This document shows positions 41,279-48,085 of a stretch of 48,085 nucleotides of DNA, one piece after another. This DNA comes from Nitrosopumilaceae archaeon AB1(1). Its GTDB lineage: Archaea > Thermoproteota > Nitrososphaeria > Nitrososphaerales > Nitrosopumilaceae. The stretch covers positions 550,195 to 598,279 of the forward strand of contig CP136752.1 of the NCBI GenBank assembly GCA_033471095.1, written 5' to 3'. The notes beneath the pieces were generated by a model. That model ran no database searches and was not told the DNA's origin. It worked only from the letters and a program-made list of their open reading frames with translations. A program made the position numbers and the translations under genes. Numbering within the stretch: the first letter of the stretch is position 1; every line of letters begins with the position of its first letter.

Positions 41279-41466
41279 TCTACCTTCTTTTCCTTTTTAA
41301 ATTTGGTATTTTTGTTTTTTCGTGGTTTATCCCAATACGGACTTTTACATGTTGGACATATTATGGGTGGATCGATAAATTTAGACTTTTGTTGATTGAT
41401 TGATTTAGGACACCATTTATGGTCACATCGTTCACATTGAAATCCTTGAATTTGTATTCGTGCCAT
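41275..41466 (-). CDS. Small zinc-ribbon protein, possible R-M control protein
   Basis: A 63-residue protein with Cys pairs CERC and CPTC (MARIQIQGFQCERCDHKWCP, then PIICPTCKSPYWDKPRK), forming one zinc ribbon, and a Lys-rich tail. Proteins of this exact shape are common in archaea beside accessory genes and are often thought to be DNA-binding. The start of the methylase overlaps its stop (ATGA), so it is the first gene of the methylase operon and could control its expression. Confidence 0.78.
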   Translation of the reverse strand: MARIQIQGFQCERCDHKWCPKSINQQKSKFIDPPIICPTCKSPYWDKPRKNKNTKFKKEKKVE

Positions 41467-41556
41467 TTCACATATTGTTTATAGTACATAGTTATATAAA
41501 CATTGACTAACAGGTTATACTTATATTATGTATAAATTATGCCTATAACGTAAGAA

Positions 41557-42661
41557 ATGAACAAACGTAAACAAAAAGCGATGGAAATGATCACAGCAGG
41601 AGATCATTTTGCATAAGTTGATTACAACAAATTTAAAATCAAATTACAGAGTAAACCAACAAAAGAATACATGGTAAATAGAACTGATAATGGTTTGATT
41701 TGCTAGTGTAAAGATTAGGAAGTAAGACGAACAGATTGTAAGCATATTCAATTTGTCCAACTAATGATAATTAGAAATAGAGGTTATGCAAATAATAATT
41801 TCAAGATTATTCAACGTGCTAAACTGAATCTTTGTAAATATTGTGATATGGTAAAATAATCAAAAAAAGGAATAAAAGAAAATAGAATAAGCAAGGTTCA
41901 AATATATCAGTGTAAAGATTGTAATAGAAAATTCACTACCAAATTTGGTTTTGAAAATAACGATATAATCCAAACATCATAACAAGAGCGCTTCAAATGT
42001 ATTATGTTGGTATGTCGGTTTGCGATATTTCCACACATTATGAAATGTTAGGAATTGATGTGAATTATAGTTCAGTATATCGCTGGATTACAAGTTATAC
42101 AATAATAATTAAGAAATATCTTGATGAGATTGTGCCACTAGTAGGCAACCAAGTAAGAGCAGATGAGATTTGGGTCAAAGTAAATGGAAGCAGAATTATC
42201 TATTTGCATCAATGGATGATGACATACGTTATTGGCTAGCTAAATACATGGCAGAATCTAAATTTCATCACAATGCTGACACTTTATTGAAATTAACTAA
42301 AAAAGCAATTGGAAATAAAACACCTCGATATTTTACAACTGATGGATTTCCTGCATATGAAAAATCGTCTAAGAAAGTATTTGGTAAAAAAACTCAACAC
42401 CACAAACACATACATCTTCGTTGGGACATGAACAATAACAAAATGGGAGACTGAATGGAGAAATCAGAGATTCGAGAAAAAGTATTCAGAGGGCTGAAAA
42501 GAAAAGACAGTCCAATTATTACTGGTATGAAAATATACTACAACTTTACAAAAAAACATAGTGCATTGAATGGCATGACACCAGCAGAAGTGGCAGGAAT
42601 CAAAATCAAAGAGAAAAACAAATGGAAGGTTTTGATTCAGAACTCAGTTGTTGGGAAATAA
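41557..42661 (+). pseudogene. Decayed DDE transposase (IS6-like/archaeal)
   Basis: Read across frames it spells an archaeal DDE transposase. The N-terminal part (41557-41990) has a SWIM-type zinc motif (CKD...DCKHIQ) and a ribbon (YQCKDCNRKFTTKFG), with in-frame stops TAA or TAG near 41615, 41703, 41716 and 41857. Then comes MSVCDISTHYEMLGIDVNYS. The first catalytic Asp lies in RADEIWVKVNG (near 42170), with a shift, then YLFASMDDDIRYWLA, TTDGFPAY (second Asp), and a third-acid region broken at 42430-42470. It ends TKKHSALNGMTPAEVAG. At least three frameshifts and several stops make it non-functional. I find no clear terminal repeats. Confidence 0.88.
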
Positions 42662-42668
42662 AATTTAA

Positions 42669-43037
42669 TTATTCTATGCTATTTGAAAATACAAAGTGGC
42701 TGAATAAATTCAAAATAGATCTTGCTTTTAGTTGTTTATCATTATCATTTCCAACTATGTTATAAAGTGTGGATGGTCGATTGTCTATTGTTATACCTTT
42801 AAGATTATCCCATGCTTTTTCAAAATCACTTTTAGAAATTTGAAATATTTTGTTTTTGTTAGATGTGTCATTAACATTTGCTTGTATAATATATTGTGGA
42901 TCAGATTGCGATGATGGTGTGTTAGAAGGTACAAAATTACGGATAAATATTATACTGTGTTCTTCAAATTCCATTACTTGCTTATTTGATTTATCAAATG
43001 ACTTTTGTAGTATTTTCCAAAATTCCTCAAATTTCAT
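42669..43037 (-). CDS. Hypothetical protein downstream of the dead transposase
   Basis: A 122-residue protein starting MKFEEFWKILQKSFDKSNKQ. It has a mixed alpha/beta layout: helix, strand (EHSIIFIRNFVPS), a polar loop, strand (QYIIQANVN), then FQISKSDFEKAWDNL and a final helix. No motif is recognised. It lies 8 bp beyond the transposase stop on the other strand and belongs to the accessory island. Confidence 0.6.
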   Translation of the reverse strand: MKFEEFWKILQKSFDKSNKQVMEFEEHSIIFIRNFVPSNTPSSQSDPQYIIQANVNDTSNKNKIFQISKSDFEKAWDNLKGITIDNRPSTLYNIVGNDNDKQLKARSILNLFSHFVFSNSIE

Positions 43038-43142
43038 GTTATCTTTTCTGATATCACTAGTTTAATTGTTATGAATAGGCCTCGCTATCTTAACAAAACC
43101 TAATTTAACTATATACAAATATTAGCATATTTTACACTATTC

Positions 43143-43751
43143 ATGAAATCACTATTCATTTGTACGCTTTTATTATTATTTACAATTCCATTTGCATCTG
43201 CACATACTACAGTAAACGTTGGTTCCTATCAATTTGAAGCCGGGTGGGATATTGAACTGCCAATAGTTGATTTTAATAATAGAATCGTATTTGAAATTAC
43301 TCAAAGCCCATCTCCTTCCATTTTCGAACCTGTCACTAATGCATTTACTGATTTAGAAGCTACGATAAAGTTTGGTGGTATTTCAAAAACCCTTGATGTT
43401 AATATTGATTCTAATCCTGGACACTATTCTTCTAAAATTATTCCAACAAAGACTGGTTCATACATAATTAGTCTTAGTGGTATGATTGATAACACTCCTA
43501 TTGATATTGAAATTCCTATAGAAGATGTAGAGACATCAGATTCTCTTGATTTTCCATTACGACAATCTTCATCTAGTAATGAATTAACTGTTATTCAAGG
43601 AGCATTAAATCTACTAGAACAAGACATTCAAGAATTACAAAGTGGTAATATGATTAATAATGAGACAACTTTTGATCTTGCAATTCTTGGTGCTTCAATG
43701 GGAATCATAGGCCTGATCATTGGTGTTATTGCCATTATTAAAAAAAGATAG
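43143..43751 (+). CDS. Exported protein anchored by a C-terminal membrane helix
   Basis: A 202-residue protein with a clear signal peptide (MKSLFICTLLLLFTIPFASA, cut before His21), a beta-rich extracellular domain, an acidic-helical stalk (LNLLEQDIQELQSGN, about 158-172) and a C-terminal anchor (LAILGASMGIIGLIIGVIAI, about 179-198) ending KKR. The mature protein would start HTT, which resembles the N-terminal His of CopC-type copper proteins. The next gene is a cupredoxin, so a copper-handling role is possible but unproven. Confidence 0.7.
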   Translation: MKSLFICTLLLLFTIPFASAHTTVNVGSYQFEAGWDIELPIVDFNNRIVFEITQSPSPSIFEPVTNAFTDLEATIKFGGISKTLDVNIDSNPGHYSSKIIPTKTGSYIISLSGMIDNTPIDIEIPIEDVETSDSLDFPLRQSSSSNELTVIQGALNLLEQDIQELQSGNMINNETTFDLAILGASMGIIGLIIGVIAIIKKR

Positions 43752-43761
43752 AATAAAATTT

Positions 43762-44652
43762 CTAGATTCTTGATATGATATTCATTCGAGAACTAATTGC
43801 TACTATACTTACTATAGCAACAGCTAGAATCATAATTGCGATTGTTCCAAATTCTGGTACAGCTTTGTATTGTGCTACAACACCTGTAGGTCCATTATAT
43901 GATTCATCAGGTAGACCTATACGTACAAGTGTGACTTTGATGTCTACTGGTACATCTTGTGCTGATGTCGATAATGATAGTGTATTGTGTGATCCTGTTC
44001 CAGTATGTTCATGTGTTGATTCTTCTAATAACATATTTCCATCTTGCATCACTACTATTTCATACTCTACATGAGGTACAACTAGACCTTCTGTATCTTG
44101 GAATTCTACATCAATTGAAAGTGGACTTCCCACAGAACCGCCTGTAGTTGAAATACGAGCTACGATATCATCCATACTGGCAATCTCCATTGTTGAATAT
44201 TCCATATCCATCATCTCATCTGTATGCTTCATCTCATCTTCCATCATCTCTTCACCACCAACTACAACAGTACCTACCATCCATCGATGTCCAATACAAA
44301 AGTATGGATATTCTCCTGCAACTTCAAACTTATTTTTGAAAGTTTGACCTGCAGCAAATATACCACTATCAAAACCATTTGGATAATCTTCTCCTGTAAC
44401 ATTACTTGAGATAACACCTGCAGTTACTGTATGTACAGCTGCATCGTTGTTTGTCCAAATTACTTCTCCTCCTTCGTCTACAGTTACTGTAGATGAAATA
44501 TAGCACTCATTAGTCTCTGCACATGCTGGTACACCTGCACCTTGTGGTATTTCTACATCCACCATACTATGATCGCCATAAACTGATGCTACTGATAAAC
44601 TTGTAAGAATTAATAATGTTGCAAAAACAACGCTTATTTTTTGTGTAATCAT
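43762..44652 (-). CDS. Plastocyanin-like cupredoxin with PEFG-CTERM sorting signal
   Basis: A 296-residue exported type 1 copper protein. Signal peptide about 1-26. The cupredoxin domain (about 30-131) keeps all four ligands: His74 (AAVHTVTAG), Cys119, His122 and Met125 (YFCIGHRWMVG). A Met/Asp/Glu/His-rich linker (about 134-155) may bind extra metal. A second beta domain follows (about 160-262). The C-terminus is PEFG (266-269), a membrane helix and a basic tail, the archaeal sorting signal handled by an archaeosortase. Thaumarchaea use such proteins as electron carriers for ammonia oxidation. Confidence 0.93.
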   Translation of the reverse strand: MITQKISVVFATLLILTSLSVASVYGDHSMVDVEIPQGAGVPACAETNECYISSTVTVDEGGEVIWTNNDAAVHTVTAGVISSNVTGEDYPNGFDSGIFAAGQTFKNKFEVAGEYPYFCIGHRWMVGTVVVGGEEMMEDEMKHTDEMMDMEYSTMEIASMDDIVARISTTGGSVGSPLSIDVEFQDTEGLVVPHVEYEIVVMQDGNMLLEESTHEHTGTGSHNTLSLSTSAQDVPVDIKVTLVRIGLPDESYNGPTGVVAQYKAVPEFGTIAIMILAVAIVSIVAISSRMNIISRI

Positions 44653-44695
44653 TACTAATAAAATCGTATTTTTAAATAAATATGTATGTCTAAAA

Positions 44696-45545
44696 TTAAC
44701 ATAATTGCCTAGTATTTTTTTTATATATTACAAATTGTCTAATTATTAGACTAGGAAGTATAACATACATACCTAGATTTAAAATTATAATTCCTATTCC
44801 AACACCTAATACCTGACCTTCTGAATTCAGGATCTATATAATCTAGTAATAATATTGATGATATCAGTGGAGTTATTATTAATCTCACTAGATTTTGAAA
44901 TGTGTCATTACCTCGTTCCATATCTGATATTGTTGGTGAAAATGTATAGTAAATCTGATTGAATTGTTGTAAAAACACATTACCAGAATGTGTATTGGTG
45001 ATATCGGTACGAATTTCTCGTAGATGTTGTATTTGTGATGACATTTCTGTACCAGATACAGCAGTTGCAATCAAACAACCTCCTGTGTTGTTATCAATAG
45101 TGGGTTGTTTTACATCTGTTTGAGAATTGTTGGGCTGTGCAATACTCTGACCAATATTTATCATAAATGTTGCTGTCTCTATCGGTATAGGTTGAAATAA
45201 TATTCCTTCAATCTTCACTACACCTTTGTATTCTCCATCTTTGGGAAATATGATTGGAAATGTAACTGAACCACTTGATGTGTGCGTCAGGGGAATCGGA
45301 CCGAACACATTTTGATCATCTACTGAAACTGTGATAGTATAATCGATATGTTCTTGTATGTTTTTTGAGATTGGATTTATGAAATCTATTTTTAACTTTG
45401 CAGCCTCCCCTGATTTAGGTGATATAGGCTCTGTTGAAATATTTAATTTTAGAATATCCCCTGATGTAGATATAATCTGTGAATTAGTTTCAGCAGCAGC
45501 TGGAATAACGACTAGTAATACTAGCAGACTAAATAGCCATTTCAT
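44696..45545 (-). CDS. CFI-box-type exported protein, C-terminus frameshifted
   Basis: From ATG 45545, a signal peptide (MKWLFSLLVLLVVIPAAA), a beta-sandwich domain (about 25-130), and the CFI-box-type GGCLIATAVSGTEMSSQIQH with FSPTISDMERGN. The frame as read ends at TAG 44751 with an odd Arg/Cys-rich tail. In the +1 frame from about 44820 the sequence continues GQVLGVGIGIIILNLGMYVI, the expected membrane anchor of this family, to TAA 44696. A one-base insertion near 44815-44830 therefore probably disrupts the gene, or the read has an error. The uncorrected form is 264 residues. Confidence 0.8.
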
Positions 45546-45634
45546 ATCTATAAATTATATAACTATAATTAAAATTAAACCACAATTAAATCTTTTATTC
45601 ATAAATTATATATGAGATCTTACTATTGTAGTAT

Positions 45635-47287
45635 ATGAAATATATTATTTTGATTCTGTTTTTCATATTTTTCATACCACTTAATGTAGCATTTGGTCAT
45701 GGTCTTGGTGGTGATCAAGCACCGCCAATAAATTTTGATGGTTTAAATGTTACTGTCAGCACAATTTTAGATCCTTATGATATTACCGTAGGTGATCTTT
45801 ATACGGCAAATATGGAAGTACGATTTTTTGATTTGAATTCCAACAAAAATTTTAAAGAAGTAACATATAGAATTCAAGTTTGGAGAAGTGGTAATCTATT
45901 GGCCAATAAATTATTCTATGCTGTAAATGGTAAACTAGATGTAGAAATACGACCTGTTTATGACTGCATAAAGGATATACTTTGGAAATGTACAACTTAT
46001 TTTGGTGCAGAACATACTATATCCGGAGGATTGTTTGCACAAGGGGAAGGCAGACCATTAATTCAAGGTCCTATATTTGACAAAGGTGGATTGTACAATC
46101 TTAAAGTCGATATTGAAGGCGCAATATCTCCAAAAACACTAGTAACTCAACGATTATCATTTGAGACATTTGTGAGTGTGGCTCAAGAACAAAACTTTAT
46201 TCTTCCAACTGCGTCCGCTGAGATACCAATAGTGATAAAAACATATTATGACCAAGTTGATAATTTTGCATTCTCCCCAATTGATAATTCAATGACTTTT
46301 GACATGCCATTTGACTGGAACCCTGAATACATTTCTCTTGTTCAAGTGGTACATGAAGAAATTAGAGTGCCTAAATTCTTTGATCCATACTATGAGGGTA
46401 AACATTTCAATGGATTTGTTAATGGAGTGGAACTATCCAATCGTATTCTTCTAGTAAATCCATATTCTTTTGAGGATTATAATGTTATACATTTTCTTAT
46501 ATCAAGTAACGAACTTGAACGTATAAACTCCATTTTAGGCGAAGATAATTTTGATAGTAATTTAATGACGTTCAAATTAGTTCCTACAGATTCAGCTGTA
46601 AAAAATTCTATTGCATTTAATGTAGGCTCTAGTGCTAGTGCTACAATTAATTGGGATGCTACATATTCGACAGGCGATGAAATAGCATTTCAGTTTGAAT
46701 TCTTTGATAATTCTGGTGATTTATTAAAAGATGTATTGTATGGGTATAGAATAGAGACAAAATCTGGTGATGTGTTGTATGAAAATGTTGGTAGTTCTAC
46801 AGAGTATATTGGTATATGGGCATCTGAAGGAATAGATATTCAAAATTTAGTCATTTCTAATGAAGGTGAGTATAAAGTATCTGTCAGTATTTTTGGAACT
46901 AGTACCTTAAATCTTGATACCACACTTTCAGGACTTGGTAGCACATTAATTGAAATTGGTTCATTAAATTCTAATTTGCAACCTGTTACACCTACTGAAT
47001 CTTCTACAGAGCCTACTGTTAGTATACCAAATTGGATTAAAAATAATGCAAAGTTTTGGTACGATGGTGATATTGATGATCCAACATTTATCACTGGAAT
47101 TCAATATCTTATACAAAATGAAATCATAATTATTCCACCAACTGATCAGACTCAAATTAATGACGAATCTACTATTCCATCATGGGTAAAGAACAATGCA
47201 AAGTTTTGGTACGATGGTGTGATTGATGACTCTACATTTGCAGCTGGAATTCAATACTTGATACAATTTGGAATTATTGTGATATAA
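45635..47287 (+). CDS. Secreted protein with two C-terminal WIKNNAKFW repeats
   Basis: A 550-residue secreted protein with signal peptide (MKYIILILFFIFFIPLNVAF) and a long beta-rich body (about 25-450). A Thr/Ser/Pro linker (about 448-464) leads to two near-identical units at the C-terminus, IPNWIKNNAKFWYDGDIDD and IPSWVKNNAKFWYDGVIDD. Each is followed by a TFxxGIQYLIQ helix and a hydrophobic strand. This unit is widespread in thaumarchaeal surface proteins and may anchor or organise the S-layer surface. The CFI-box gene is divergent upstream. Confidence 0.85.
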   Translation: MKYIILILFFIFFIPLNVAFGHGLGGDQAPPINFDGLNVTVSTILDPYDITVGDLYTANMEVRFFDLNSNKNFKEVTYRIQVWRSGNLLANKLFYAVNGKLDVEIRPVYDCIKDILWKCTTYFGAEHTISGGLFAQGEGRPLIQGPIFDKGGLYNLKVDIEGAISPKTLVTQRLSFETFVSVAQEQNFILPTASAEIPIVIKTYYDQVDNFAFSPIDNSMTFDMPFDWNPEYISLVQVVHEEIRVPKFFDPYYEGKHFNGFVNGVELSNRILLVNPYSFEDYNVIHFLISSNELERINSILGEDNFDSNLMTFKLVPTDSAVKNSIAFNVGSSASATINWDATYSTGDEIAFQFEFFDNSGDLLKDVLYGYRIETKSGDVLYENVGSSTEYIGIWASEGIDIQNLVISNEGEYKVSVSIFGTSTLNLDTTLSGLGSTLIEIGSLNSNLQPVTPTESSTEPTVSIPNWIKNNAKFWYDGDIDDPTFITGIQYLIQNEIIIIPPTDQTQINDESTIPSWVKNNAKFWYDGVIDDSTFAAGIQYLIQFGIIVI

Positions 47288-47288
47288 T

Positions 47289-47495
47289 ATGAAGGACATT
47301 AACGATATTTTACCAAAAATACCAGATATGCGATGGGGTGCTCTTATGAATACACCGCCTACCAACAAAAAGGTAGAAGAAATGAATAAGATCTTTCCTG
47401 ATAACGGCAAATGGCATACTGTATTTGAGGAAAAAGATCAAATTCATATTGACGGAAATCGTATTTGGAAGAAAAATTCCCAATCTTGGACCTAG
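47289..47495 (+). CDS. Small hypothetical protein
   Basis: A 68-residue charged protein starting MKDINDILPKIPDMRWGALM one base after the preceding stop. The C-terminal half holds a beta hairpin (QIHIDGNRIWKKNSQSWT). No cysteine pair, signal or membrane segment is visible. Probably co-transcribed with the secreted protein. Its end overlaps the converging CARF-type gene by 4 bp. Function unknown. Confidence 0.6.
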   Translation: MKDINDILPKIPDMRWGALMNTPPTNKKVEEMNKIFPDNGKWHTVFEEKDQIHIDGNRIWKKNSQSWT

Positions 47496-48085
47496 TCTAA
47501 AAATTTTGTAGCGTTTTCTCCCGCTTTTGTCAGAGTTATCCATCTAGTACGTCCAATTTTTTCTATTTCGATGAAATTCCATATATCCTCTAACGGTTCT
47601 ATAATATTTTTCTCTAAACTAGTCAATCTAACCTGATTAATATTCTCCTTGGAGTTTATTTTTATAATTCCTTTTTCTACTGCAATATTAGACAAATCAT
47701 TTTTACTGATTCGTTTTTTTTCTTGAATTACATTTAATGCTAAAATTAATTCCTGTTTTGGTCTTTGCATTTTGTATTTAGGTAGTGGAAATATTTCCTT
47801 AACTCCGCTTGATAGTGGTTCTCCAGGAGCTGTATAATTTTCTGCTTCAACATAAAATGGTACAATCTCTTTCTTTTCGCTATACATCATACATGTCATC
47901 ATTAATGCTATTGATTGTATCTTTGATCCAGAGGCTAAATTAACATAGATATTATTTCCTTCTTCTTCTCTGATTATTTCTTTTGTCACTTTAATGATAC
48001 TGAATAAATCTTGTCTATCGTGCTCTTTCATTTCATATTCTATGTTTACTTTTTCTAGACGTTTTTTGAATCTCTGCAATGTATT
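47492..48085 (-). CDS. CARF-domain transcriptional regulator (HFX_2341/DUF6293-like), N-terminus outside window
   Basis: The frame is open through the right edge; 197 codons are visible before the stop at 47492. Text such as NIYVNLASGSKIQSIALMMT (about 43-62 from TTG 48079) is the CARF-like loop NxS/TGxK, used in relatives to bind nucleotide second messengers. The C-terminal 90 residues look like winged-helix: ELILALNVIQEKKRISKNDL, VRLTSLEKNIIEPLED, WITLTKAGENATKFL. This fits the archaeal HFX_2341 regulator family. TTG 48079 is only an apparent start; the family's N-terminal strand and helices should lie beyond the window. Confidence 0.8.
   Translation of the reverse strand, partial: NTLQRFKKRLEKVNIEYEMKEHDRQDLFSIIKVTKEIIREEEGNNIYVNLASGSKIQSIALMMTCMMYSEKKEIVPFYVEAENYTAPGEPLSSGVKEIFPLPKYKMQRPKQELILALNVIQEKKRISKNDLSNIAVEKGIIKINSKENINQVRLTSLEKNIIEPLEDIWNFIEIEKIGRTRWITLTKAGENATKFLD

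Noticed and set aside
1-48085. CRISPR array or rRNA genes
   Set aside because: No regularly spaced repeat-spacer units and no rRNA-like GC-rich conserved stretch are seen anywhere in the window.

Overview
This window comes from an AT-rich archaeal chromosome. The gene content points to an ammonia-oxidising thaumarchaeon (Nitrososphaerota), probably the marine Nitrosopumilales. Reasons are the archaeal ether-lipid enzyme GGGP synthase, D-family polymerase large subunit DP2, PCNA, a GINS subunit, Rpo11/TFS/TFB, a cupredoxin with a C-terminal PEFG sorting signal, a CFI-box surface protein, and a secreted protein with paired 'WIKNNAKFWYDG' repeats. No amo genes are present to prove it. Many genes look leaderless: a TATA box lies about 22-30 nt before the start, and GTG and TTG starts are common.

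Layout. 1-6661: a membrane-anchored probable winged-helix protein (cut by the left edge), an intergenic region dense in TATCAC/GTGATA, GGGP synthase, DP2 interrupted by one in-frame TGA, and glyA. 7148-10633: an accessory island with a divergent pair of probable wHTH proteins (one with a possible Abi/HEPN-like C-terminus) and a two-gene module ending in an Rx4H HEPN protein. 10861-24452: housekeeping core with pcn-lysC, ferredoxin, PLP enzymes, a cyclase, a phosphatase, two tandem 50-residue paralogs, rpoL-tfs, and a tight minus-strand run glnA-thpR-cca-kinase-glycosylase-dUTPase. 24501-27155: GINS, small membrane and zinc proteins, an inverted duplication around a DUF5678-like gene, and an SDR. 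27209-28695: tRNA-Pro(GGG) with a copy of its 3' end 1.4 kb downstream, bounding a three-gene cassette. 28702-37434: prs, MscS, a KamA-family radical SAM aminomutase, a second glnA-like gene, tfb, a cation/proton antiporter and a hemerythrin-like protein. 37448-43037: a second accessory island with two IS-end-like direct repeats, a HincII-like restriction-modification locus whose methylase is frameshifted, and a dead transposase. 43143-48085: the exported/copper block, then a CARF-type regulator cut by the right edge.

Most interesting reading: MscS, the KamA-family enzyme and glnA-like gene 2 form a divergent/adjacent block. By-eye alignment places Arg and Ser where lysine aminomutase has the two Asp residues that bind the lysine side chain. 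That fits a glutamate-type 2,3-aminomutase, so the block could make beta-glutamate and beta-glutamine as osmolytes and release them through MscS. This is an inference. Other highlights are the broken DP2, the tRNA-bounded mini-element, the HEPN module, and the decaying R-M system in which both the nuclease active site and the methylase frame look altered.
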